Shown piece by piece: positions 17,801 through 24,206 of a stretch of DNA of 64,000 nucleotides. Within the stretch, counting starts at the first letter, position 1. Each line of letters begins with the position of its first letter. Below the pieces are notes generated by a model. It was not told the DNA's origin, did no database searches, and saw nothing but the letters and a program-made list of their open reading frames with translations. Both the position numbers and the translations under genes were made by a program. The stretch spans positions 2,542,001 to 2,606,000 of the forward strand of contig NZ_CP053382.1 in the NCBI RefSeq assembly GCF_014931605.1. The letters are read 5' to 3'. The DNA is from Halomonas sp. MCCC 1A13316. Lineage in GTDB: Bacteria > Pseudomonadota > Gammaproteobacteria > Pseudomonadales > Halomonadaceae.

Positions 17801-19692
17801 ACAGGGCCGGATTGGGTCACGGTGACCGTGCCGGTGGCGGCGTCGAGTGCGATGCGCAGCACTTCGGTGCCGTCGGCGGTGCCGATGACGACGCCATCGA
17901 CCAGTTCAAAGACGATCGGTTCGCCGCCGCTGGTGAGGTTGTGCTGGGCCTCGCCCAAAGTCAGGGCGTAGTTGTCTATCGTATATTCACCGGCGCCATC
18001 GCCCCCATAGTAGGGCCAAACCGCCGCATCGAAGGCCTGTGCGACACTAGCAGTAGCAACGGAAGTATCGTTGACGGTTTCGCTATCGTCGGTTTCGAAA
18101 GCGACTTCGCTGAGATCGACTTCACCCAGCTCGAGCTCCGGACCATCGTCGACGAAGTCGAGCAGCGATCCCAGATCGATGACAGTACTGTTGGTGGCGG
18201 TATCACCATCGGTGTCGACGACCGTTACCGTCCCTGTGAGCTCAATCAGGCCATCGGCCAGCGAGATGGTCTCTGAGTGGTCTTCGGGGTTCGGGTGGTC
18301 GATCGCCTTGAACTGGACGAGAGAGATCTGTGAGCCGTCCAGGTGCAGCACGAAGGCAATGTCTTCCGCGCCGGATTCGACACTCGGTGGAGTCTCGCTG
18401 ATGCTGCCGACGATCATTCCATTCACGAGATGAAGGAAGATCGGCTGTTCACCGGCGGAGAGGCCGGATTCGACCGGGCCTTCGCCCTCACTGCTCAGGG
18501 AGAGCGCATAGTTCCACTGGGTATTGGCATCACGGGCCGAATCAGAACCGGGGTCATCGGCGCCCCAGTTGATAGTGGCCTCGAAGAATGCTGCCAGGTC
18601 CTGGCTGTTCGACATGAACGGTGGCGGCGGAAGCGGAATGTCGTTACCCGGCTCCTGGCCTTCGAAGCGCGGGAAATCAAAGATCGGCCCTTCGCTTGGC
18701 GAACCCCCGGAAATCATGTACCAGATGAACGGCGGCGCAAGCTCCGCATCGCTGGTTTCCAGTGTCAGTTCGCTCAGAGCATCCGAAGCTTCCACGCTCT
18801 CGACGACGGGGTTGTCGTCTGCGATGGAAACATTCAGCCTGCCCGTGGCAGAGCCGCTGGTGCTGGTCACGGTGAAGACCAGGCTGGTAAGCGCCTCGTC
18901 CGTGCCTTCTTCGTGCAACAGGTTGTTCAGTTGCGTCAGGGTGAAGGCACCAGTGGCGGGATTGACTTGCAGGGTGAAAAGATCACCTCGCTCGGAAGAA
19001 GCCGTAAGCGTGTTGCTACCGGCATTCCAGCTATAGGTGAGACTCTCCTGGCCGACCTGCACTTGAACGCCGTCCATGTCAGCAAAGCTCAAGCTGCCAT
19101 CGACGCCCGTACCGAAGGAGAACGGCAGTACGCCGGTGACCACCGACCCAGCTTCGCTAAGCGTTTCGGCATCGAACAGGGAAGCATCGAGAACGCCGGC
19201 AAAGGGCTCGACGATTTCGAAGAAAGCACCTTCCACTTCCGGCAGATCGCTCTGTTGTCCCAGATCAAACTCGAATGCCAGCGGATCGGTATTCTCTGCA
19301 ATCCGTGCAAGACGCACGAAGGTATGACCGCCATCGGCACCACCGCCAGGACCGGCACCGGCAGCAGTGGCATCGAGCACATCGAGCAGGTCGACACTGT
19401 CGTCGTCCAGCGCCGTCAGCAGGGCTTCGAGATCTTCGTCCAAAGCAGCGAATTCGGATACGTCGGCCGTTTCATTGGCATCAAGCTCCGGTGTCATGAC
19501 CACTTGCTCACCGTCTTCGACCAGCACCGGATCGGTTCCATCGGCGAAGTCGAGCTGGGCGCTGCCGTTGTCGGAAGTGATCAGCACCTCATCTTCCTGA
19601 AGGGTATCGCCCACGCGCAATTCGCGCAGGTTGCCCTCGGCGTCGCGCGCCCAGGCTTGGCCGGTAATCGAGATAACTGTAGCAATGGCCAT
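11815..19692 (-). CDS. LapA-like giant RTX adhesin with LapG-cleavable retention module
   Basis: 2625 residues. The first ~108 residues form the retention module (IATVISITGQAWARD ... VGDTL), followed by T109-A110-A111-G112, the LapG target, then a Gly-rich linker. The body is a chain of ~100-residue Ig-like, cadherin-like and VCBS units, seen as repeated DGDGDT/DDGP motifs (for example near residues 847, 1684 and 1911). A DUF4114-like domain sits at about 1375-1525 (YGGGDKDYNDVNI). The C-terminus has three RTX nonapeptides (about 2480-2515, GGAGDDTLFGG) and a type I secretion target domain. It should be exported by LapBCE, held in the outer membrane by the retention module and cut by LapG. 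AGGGAG lies 7 nt before the ATG. Confidence 0.95.
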   Translation of the reverse strand: MAIATVISITGQAWARDAEGNLRELRVGDTLQEDEVLITSDNGSAQLDFADGTDPVLVEDGEQVVMTPELDANETADVSEFAALDEDLEALLTALDDDSVDLLDVLDATAAGAGPGGGADGGHTFVRLARIAENTDPLAFEFDLGQQSDLPEVEGAFFEIVEPFAGVLDASLFDAETLSEAGSVVTGVLPFSFGTGVDGSLSFADMDGVQVQVGQESLTYSWNAGSNTLTASSERGDLFTLQVNPATGAFTLTQLNNLLHEEGTDEALTSLVFTVTSTSGSATGRLNVSIADDNPVVESVEASDALSELTLETSDAELAPPFIWYMISGGSPSEGPIFDFPRFEGQEPGNDIPLPPPPFMSNSQDLAAFFEATINWGADDPGSDSARDANTQWNYALSLSSEGEGPVESGLSAGEQPIFLHLVNGMIVGSISETPPSVESGAEDIAFVLHLDGSQISLVQFKAIDHPNPEDHSETISLADGLIELTGTVTVVDTDGDTATNSTVIDLGSLLDFVDDGPELELGEVDLSEVAFETDDSETVNDTSVATASVAQAFDAAVWPYYGGDGAGEYTIDNYALTLGEAQHNLTSGGEPIVFELVDGVVIGTADGTEVLRIALDAATGTVTVTQSGPVDHAEQGDDSVGLPAGLIGVSASVTVTDSDNDSVSDTLSADLSGTITISDDMPSVETDTSELTDLEVDETTLGAPDSADFSGAFIPVFGADGEGSVSYSLSVIGDGATTLQTTASGEAIKLVNNNGVIEGRTASGELAFTIGVNAETGIVTLTQHLALSHLDDADPNDLLSLVGSGLTLSVTATDGDGDTTTAGIDLGGQLSFADDGPEASNDLGIVGIGRFEKSGNVMNDDEQGADGAEVTHVQFGGETVELIDGVAVIQGEHGELSIHADGSYTYVRTATPDHQGLFLDKFTYTLTDGDGDTDTAILNIAGLDLGVDVINEPPYGQDAHLTVNEAHLASGSNPNAAELTQGGNFVVGAVDGLDQLTISIGEGGYQKTLTVTRNDDGSFDFSQAAIDTDGYKLEVTGIDSVLLGTGYSVRYEYTLKDNKDHSGSDENAALVRDFTITATDRDGDTANANLKVKVIDDSPTAELDGRENAKEGGNAITGNWNTESGADSEGAQQLISINGGPEQALQIGHAYELDEGTLTINENGTWTFVPGTNLVHSNGKVLASFELIAIDGDGDRASDTHLIKIKDGQNPTPGGENGEGGTVDLIVDELGLREGGDVELANAEAELTFTAGSDNIVDFAFVNPGAISVSGLEEGVELTWEINESGELIGSLGGEPVLKLTLNGGEIAAGGSGTVTVNVELIGNLPHHANVDELAIGGVQVVATDSDGDVSAPGSISVRVDDDLPSVEGTDPSGHEVTITNLNSLAGYNSSFGYYIKDENGNPTVGMVIWANVKQDKGASYVLEGHAPGEVGYFIIPNGANLNSGLGNETEVTFQQVDGVWVAVAPNGDQLSGQNANAPVLFNDPSLNPGGDSHVENNAEEGDINWEDVYGGGDKDYNDVNIKVEWAPANLTVDESNLDVDAEFDFSGYFSAEYGADGLADREYSLSVVADGANSGLVDTQAGDEVMVKEGEDGQIVGYVVIDGEEVPVFTLSVDAETGVVTLDQVRAVVHSGAGQIGASDVNNILANVVFLTKAVVDTDNDEANAMIDIGQVINFLDVGPVAQNDLAETAEDTVVTVNVMANDTDGADGVDLINGVALVANSLTGSGTLVYNDDGTFTYTPAAEEEGVVSFDYTLTDADGDTSTATVTLTLEDDSEPTIEVVLADGDDGVVSESALPNGSGGGDLTAAGTLVVQTGNDTLDFLEVQDTNGDWIKVEAGGTSLQGKYGLLTVNTDGSWSYALSDNTLDHDGDDLTGTDDQVQDAFQVRATDNDGDVSPEATLAVDINDDGPVAANNNGGTVTEDAIGNVLSSNVLGNDSFGADGPVGGTASVVWNVSAEDLADIAQYGSLVLNADGSWSFTLDNSLAAVQALSASDLLSFNLGYTITDADGDTASTTLSLAIQGANDSAQVTVNVSGADSTVHEAGLTSIADTSETATGSFQIAATDGIASVTVSGQSFNLAQLQGFSAGTPSAAISTSMGTLYLTGYSGTANAGTISYTYTLGEAQAHGAPGSSNDGSLTDNVSLSVTGVGGSTAEATLTVDVIDDTPSLNSLNLAIGNVAGSYEGIYEFDVGADAQGFLDSFGEGSLIWAGMPADYELAVTGSSDTSITYTAQSGTFEFFNLTLNADGTYAFDLLSPAPVVETTIESLLSTFDKSNFYTEEDKNAYLFTADHFSGKFELAVTAYRNGNLADVTISASDLGAFSNTVDGKHDEALRFDVRPVKGAGEIGISSFIFSVSSTSGSKVGDQAKLTVYDVNGASIIYTATLATADGEFAFNIDPALNVDYIDLAPADSNSFKIDGISTSYVTQLYPEDYQLDFELSGSDADEDVASAAFTVSVETTEDGTYEITGTDGDDVVHGTEGDDTLIGRAGNDILIGGAGDDTLFGGLGADTFVWNLNDQAAEGEEPASDTVVDFDLGKFGDDAEADKLSLSDLLQGASDETIGDYITAEQIDEGVLLKISSGGEGTAVDQEILLSDVAFLEGQTGEQFIKDIIENGQLSID

Positions 19693-19742
19693 GACATGGC
19701 TCCCTGTGTCGTCTGTGTTTTATTAGTTCACCCCATGACGAC

Positions 19743-19769
19743 ACATTAAGTAACACACCGAAACATTAA
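19743..19769. promoter_or_regulatory. Repeated ACATTAA motif upstream of the adhesin gene
   Basis: Two copies of ACATTAA start 20 bp apart (19743 and 19763) in the AT-rich leader of the adhesin gene. They resemble the CACTTAAG set upstream of lapE. Possible operator; no clear -35/-10 pair was found. Confidence 0.3.
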
Positions 19770-19813
19770 TATTGGACCGATGGACAGGTAACGAAGCGAA
19801 TGTCCTGCGAACG

Positions 19814-19843
19814 AAAAAAGGCTTAACGAATCATCGTTAAGCC
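19814..19843 (-). terminator. Intrinsic terminator after the LuxR-type regulator gene
   Basis: 10-bp stem GGCTTAACGA/TCGTTAAGCC with ATCA loop, followed on the minus strand by six T. It separates the lapE-lapB-lapC-luxR unit from the adhesin gene, which therefore has its own promoter. Confidence 0.85.
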
Positions 19844-19870
19844 ATTGTTTTAAAAAAATAATAAGATTTC

Positions 19871-20485
19871 CTAGGCGACATTAACGTCCTGTCTGGACAG
19901 ACTGAGCACCAATTGCATGCGGTCTCGTACGCCGAGCTTGCGAAATACCGCGCCGAGATGTGCCTTTACCGTGCGCTCGGTGATATCGAGCTGGCGAGCG
20001 ACCTCCTTATTGGTGCGGCCTTCCGCTACCGCCAGTGCCACCGCACGCTCACGCTCCGTCAAAGCGGACAGACTCCCCTGCGGCAGGCTTTCATGGCCAC
20101 CCAGGGTGGTGAATGCAACTCCGATCACCTTGCTGAGCAACTCGGCCGGCACCCATACCCCCTGATTGCTGGTAACCAGGGCCACCTGCCCCAGTAGTTC
20201 GGGGGGCGACAGTGCATGGATATAGCCACGCGCACCAGCCTGTAGCGCCTTGAGCGCTTCCGCTTCGCTCGGAGCCAACGACATGACGACGACGATGGCC
20301 CCTTGTGCGGCCAGCATCGCGGACAACACCGGCCAATCCAGATGATCCGTCATCAACCAGACACGATCGCCACTGTCCACCATGACGCGCGCCTGGTCTG
20401 GATTGATTCGCCGGACATCGGGAAAGGCGCTGTGCAGCCGTGGAATATCCGCACGCCTCTGACTAATGAAAAGGACTGCCATCAT
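19871..20485 (-). CDS. LuxR-type response-regulator-like transcription factor
   Basis: 204 residues. The C-terminal LuxR/NarL helix-turn-helix is clear (LTERERAVALAVAEGRTNKEVARQL ... TVKAHLGAVFRKLGV). The N-terminal ~120 residues have a receiver-like outline (VVMSLAPSE, ALKALQAGARGYIH), but the acidic pair expected at the start is replaced by ISQRRAD. The usual phospho-acceptor strand reads VWLMTDHLDW, so phosphorylation is doubtful. The ATG at 20485 overlaps the lapC stop with GGGGAACG just upstream; the longer frame to 20509 lies inside lapC. Being the last gene of the secretion operon and just upstream of the adhesin gene, it is a good candidate regulator of both (inference). Confidence 0.82.
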   Translation of the reverse strand: MMAVLFISQRRADIPRLHSAFPDVRRINPDQARVMVDSGDRVWLMTDHLDWPVLSAMLAAQGAIVVVMSLAPSEAEALKALQAGARGYIHALSPPELLGQVALVTSNQGVWVPAELLSKVIGVAFTTLGGHESLPQGSLSALTERERAVALAVAEGRTNKEVARQLDITERTVKAHLGAVFRKLGVRDRMQLVLSLSRQDVNVA

Positions 20486-21924
20486 CGTTCCCCCATGGAG
20501 TTGCTCCATGCCCGCAGTACGGGTTTGAGCAGATACTGCATCACGGTGCGCTTGCCGGTCATGATGTCGACCTGGGCCGTCATGCCGGGAATGACCTGAA
20601 TGTCGCTGCCCAGGTTCGCCCCTTCGACCGTCCTCACTCGCACCAGATAGAAGGTGTTGTCGTCGTCGTCGGTAATGGTGTCGGCACTGATATGGTCCAG
20701 CTCGGCTTCGAGACCGCCGTAGATGGCGAAGTCGTAGGCGGTCAGCTTGATAGTTGCCGACTGGCCCGGGCGCAGGAAGGCGATATCTTGCGGGGCTATC
20801 CGTGCCTCGACCAGCAGTTGTTCATCGCTGGGAATGATATCCACTACCTCTTGCCCAGGCTGCACCACACCGCCGAGAGTATTTATGCCCAGGCGCTGCA
20901 CGACGCCGTCCACCGGAGAACGCACCTCGGCAAGGCGCACCCGGTCCTGCAGGCCGGCACTGGATTCATCGAGCGCGCTCAGGTCGCCCAGGGTCTGGGC
21001 GAGGTCGTTGCGCCATTCGCTGCGCCGTTCGGCGCTGACTTCGCGCAGTTGGGTGTGAGCTTCCTGCACGGCCGCTTCCAGACGAGCCACTGCGGCAGCG
21101 GCCTGGTTGCGCTCACCGGTTGCTCGCGAGACTTCACGCTCGAGACGCAGGATATCCACTTCCGATACCGCTCCCGACTGCAGCAGCGGCCGTGTCAGGT
21201 TCAACTCCTGGCTGGCCATGTTGGCCTCACGCTGTGCCGTGTCGCGCCTCGCCTCGGCTTCGTTGAGCTCTTCCTCGCGCTGGCGAATCCGGTCGCGCAG
21301 AATGCTCTCCTGCTCTTGCAGCTCTTCACGCCGACTCTCGTAGACTTCGCGCTCCTGAGCGACGATTTCCGGCGCTTCGCTGCGCAGGTCGTCGTCTGGG
21401 TTGAAGGGTGTATCGGTCACCAGAGCACGCAGCCGCTCGGCACGGGCACGAAGTGACAGGGCCTGGGCGCGATTCTCGCGGAAGTTGGCAACGAAGCGCG
21501 TGGGGTCGATGCGCATCAGTATCTGTCCCGCTTCGACCACATCCCCTTCACGCACCATGATCTGCTGCACCACACCGCCATCGAACGACTGAACTTTCTG
21601 CAGCTGGCTGGAGGGAATCACTCGACCCGTACCACGCGTCACCTCGTCGATCGAGGCAAAGTAGGCCCACGCGATCAGCGCAGCGAAGGCAAGCAGCACG
21701 ATATAGAGAAAGAGCCGCGCCCGGATCGGGTCTTGCTGCATGCGCGCCCAATCGGCGTCACTGGCCCAGTCTCGGTTGAGATGGGCGGAAGTCACCCGCT
21801 TGGAGAACAGCCGGTCCATGAAGGGACGGAACGGCCTGCCGCCCACGTCGGTGAAACGGCCGATCGCCTCGAAGCCTTGCTGCTCGGCGCTCTTGCCCTT
21901 AGCCTTGGGAGACGTGACGGTCAT
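20482..21924 (-). CDS. lapC: LapC, HlyD-family periplasmic adaptor of type I secretion
   Basis: 480 residues. A cytoplasmic N-terminus (~65 residues) precedes one transmembrane helix (LFLYIVLLAFAALIAWAYF), a beta-barrel/lipoyl segment (GRVIPSSQLQKVQSFDGG, VREGDVVEAGQIL), and a long coiled-coil hairpin rich in Glu, Arg and Ala (about 150-320). A second lipoyl half (VRSPVDGVVQRLGINT) and C-terminal barrel (VIPGMTAQVDIMTGKRTV) complete the HlyD pattern. It links the ABC transporter LapB to the outer-membrane LapE. The start codon shares its A with the lapB stop (TGATG). Confidence 0.93.
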   Translation of the reverse strand: MTVTSPKAKGKSAEQQGFEAIGRFTDVGGRPFRPFMDRLFSKRVTSAHLNRDWASDADWARMQQDPIRARLFLYIVLLAFAALIAWAYFASIDEVTRGTGRVIPSSQLQKVQSFDGGVVQQIMVREGDVVEAGQILMRIDPTRFVANFRENRAQALSLRARAERLRALVTDTPFNPDDDLRSEAPEIVAQEREVYESRREELQEQESILRDRIRQREEELNEAEARRDTAQREANMASQELNLTRPLLQSGAVSEVDILRLEREVSRATGERNQAAAAVARLEAAVQEAHTQLREVSAERRSEWRNDLAQTLGDLSALDESSAGLQDRVRLAEVRSPVDGVVQRLGINTLGGVVQPGQEVVDIIPSDEQLLVEARIAPQDIAFLRPGQSATIKLTAYDFAIYGGLEAELDHISADTITDDDDNTFYLVRVRTVEGANLGSDIQVIPGMTAQVDIMTGKRTVMQYLLKPVLRAWSNSMGER

Positions 21925-24095
21925 CAGTTGGCCCTCCCGATCTGGCCCTTGCGCAGAGCTTCAACGACCTTGTCGCGCGGACCGTCGGCGACGACCTTAC
22001 CGGCGTCGATGACGATGATGCGGTCGACCAGGGAAAGCAGCGAGGTACGATGGGTCACCACCACCAGCGTCTTGCCCTCGCCGTATTGCTCGAGGTTGGC
22101 CTTGAAGGCTTCTTCGCTGGCGTGGTCCATGGAGCTGGTCGGCTCGTCGAGCAGCAGAATCTTGGGATCGTGAACCAGAGCCCGGGCGATGGCCACGGCC
22201 TGGCGTTGGCCGCCGGAGAGCATCTGGCCGCGCTCGCCCACCTGGAGTTCGACGCCTTGCGGGTGGCCATTGACCAGGCTTTCCAGACCGCTGAGGTTGA
22301 TCGCTCGCAGCAGCGCCTCGTCGTCGACGCCATCGCTACCGCCACCGGCCACGATGTTGTCGCGCAGCGAACCGAAGAACAGGCTGACGTCCTGCGGCAC
22401 GTAGCCGATGTGGCGTCGCAGTTCCACGGGATCGAACTGGCGCAGATCGACGCCATCGAGCAGTACCGAACCCGCCGTGGGGGCATATAACCCCAGTAAC
22501 AGCTTGTTGAGCGAGGTCTTGCCGCAACCGACGCGCCCCAGCAGGGCCACCTTCTCACCGGGCTCTATCTTGAGCGAGATGTCGCGCAAGGCGTCGCGCT
22601 CCTCGTCCGGATAACGCAGCGACACCTTGTCGAAGCGAATCTCACCACTGACGACCGGCCGTGAGATGAACGACTTGCCTTCGGGCCGCTCCACGGGGCG
22701 CTGCATGACGTCGTCGAGGGATTTCAAGGCGGTAGCCGACTGATGATACTGGGCGAGCAACGCGGCAGCTTGACTCACCGGTGCCATGGCTCGGGACGAC
22801 AGCATATAGGCGGCGATCAGCCCACCCTGCGATAGGCTGCCGTCGATAATCAGGTAGACCCCGATCAGGATCACGCATACTGCGACGCTATGCTGAGCCC
22901 ACATCGCCACGTTGGAAACCGAGGTGCTGACCAGGCGCAGTTGCGCCGAGGTGCGTGAGAGAAAGGCCGTGGCCTTCTCCCAGGTTCCCTGCAAACGACT
23001 CTCGGCGCGCAGGGTCTTGACCGTTTCAAGCTGCGACAGCGATTCCACCAGGTTGGCATTGCGCTGGGCGCTGACTCGCCAGGTGGTCTCGGACAGTTCA
23101 TGCAGCTTGCCCTGGGCCGCCATGGCGTAGAGCAGCACGATGACGATGCCGGCCAGCACGGGCAGCGCCAGCGGCGCACCGATCAGCGCGATGATGGCGG
23201 CAAAGAGCAGAACGAAGGGAAGGTCCACCAGCGCCACCACAGTGGCCGAGCCGATGAATGAGCGAACCGACTCAAAGGATTGCAGGGTCGAGGCGAACGA
23301 GCCGGTCGAGGCGGGCCGGGCCTCCATGCGCAGGCCCAGCACTTGAGCCATGATCCTCGACGACAGCTTGACGTCGGCCCGGCTCGCGGCCAGGTCGACG
23401 AAGGCACTGCGCATCAGGCGCAGCGCCAGATCGAAACAGAGCACGATGAAGATACCGGCAGCCAGTACCCACAGCGTTTCGGTGGCGTGATTGGGAACCA
23501 CACGATCATAGACGTTGAGAACGAACAGCGGCATGGCCACTGCAAACAGATTGATGACCACGGAACCGGCGATCACATCACGGTAAAGCCGCCGGTTCTC
23601 ACGTATGACACTCCAGAACCAGTGGCGCGAACGCTGCTTGTCGACCTCGGGGCCACGCGCATCGAAGCGGAAGCGCGGGCGTACGTAGATGGCCTGGCCG
23701 CCGTAGCTTTCCGCCAAGCCATCGAGATCGACCTCGCTCACGGCATCGCCAAGTTCGGGGAAGATCACCTTGGCCCGGCGCGCCTTGATATCGAGCGCCA
23801 CGAGCACGCAGGCACGCCCCGGCTCCAGCAGCAGAACAGCGGGGAACAGTGCCGGGTTGAGCTGTACGATACGACTCTTGACGATGCGCGCCGTCATGCC
23901 GGCCCGTGAAGCGGCCCGAGGAAAGACACCGGGTGTAAGGCGACCCTCTTCCAGCGGCAGGCCAGCGGTCAACGAATCGGCCGTTACCGCATGGTCATGG
24001 GCAAGGGCGATGGTTTGCAGGCACTCAAGCAGTTCGTCGCGAACGGCCGAACGGACGGCACTCAGGGAGGAATCCAGTACTTCTTGCTGTGTCAC
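21924..24095 (-). CDS. lapB: LapB, type I secretion ABC permease/ATPase
   Basis: 723 residues. The N-terminal C39-like domain (about 1-140) lacks the catalytic cysteine, as in adhesin and RTX exporters that do not trim a leader. The six-helix ABC transmembrane domain follows (about 165-450). The nucleotide-binding domain has Walker A GRVGCGKTS, signature LSGGQRQAVAIARAL and Walker B ILLLDEPTSSMD. It drives export of the LapA-like adhesin by its C-terminal signal. It lies 111 bp after lapE, with a GC-rich hairpin in the gap, and overlaps lapC by one base. Confidence 0.94.
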   Translation of the reverse strand: MTQQEVLDSSLSAVRSAVRDELLECLQTIALAHDHAVTADSLTAGLPLEEGRLTPGVFPRAASRAGMTARIVKSRIVQLNPALFPAVLLLEPGRACVLVALDIKARRAKVIFPELGDAVSEVDLDGLAESYGGQAIYVRPRFRFDARGPEVDKQRSRHWFWSVIRENRRLYRDVIAGSVVINLFAVAMPLFVLNVYDRVVPNHATETLWVLAAGIFIVLCFDLALRLMRSAFVDLAASRADVKLSSRIMAQVLGLRMEARPASTGSFASTLQSFESVRSFIGSATVVALVDLPFVLLFAAIIALIGAPLALPVLAGIVIVLLYAMAAQGKLHELSETTWRVSAQRNANLVESLSQLETVKTLRAESRLQGTWEKATAFLSRTSAQLRLVSTSVSNVAMWAQHSVAVCVILIGVYLIIDGSLSQGGLIAAYMLSSRAMAPVSQAAALLAQYHQSATALKSLDDVMQRPVERPEGKSFISRPVVSGEIRFDKVSLRYPDEERDALRDISLKIEPGEKVALLGRVGCGKTSLNKLLLGLYAPTAGSVLLDGVDLRQFDPVELRRHIGYVPQDVSLFFGSLRDNIVAGGGSDGVDDEALLRAINLSGLESLVNGHPQGVELQVGERGQMLSGGQRQAVAIARALVHDPKILLLDEPTSSMDHASEEAFKANLEQYGEGKTLVVVTHRTSLLSLVDRIIVIDAGKVVADGPRDKVVEALRKGQIGRAN

Positions 24096-24114
24096 AGGGA
24101 CCTCGGGTATGAGG

Positions 24115-24137
24115 CCCGCCCGGCACTGCCGGACGGG
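24115..24137. repeat. GC-rich inverted repeat between lapE and lapB
   Basis: 11-bp arms CCCGCCCGGCA/TGCCGGACGGG with one mismatch and a one-base loop; no T-tract. It could be an mRNA-stabilising or attenuating hairpin inside the operon. Confidence 0.4.
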
Positions 24138-24206
24138 ATGGCGCTATACAACGATCGCTGCCTGTGCCGAGCGAACCCGCTACAGGCAGCATTTACCCCA
24201 AGTCGT

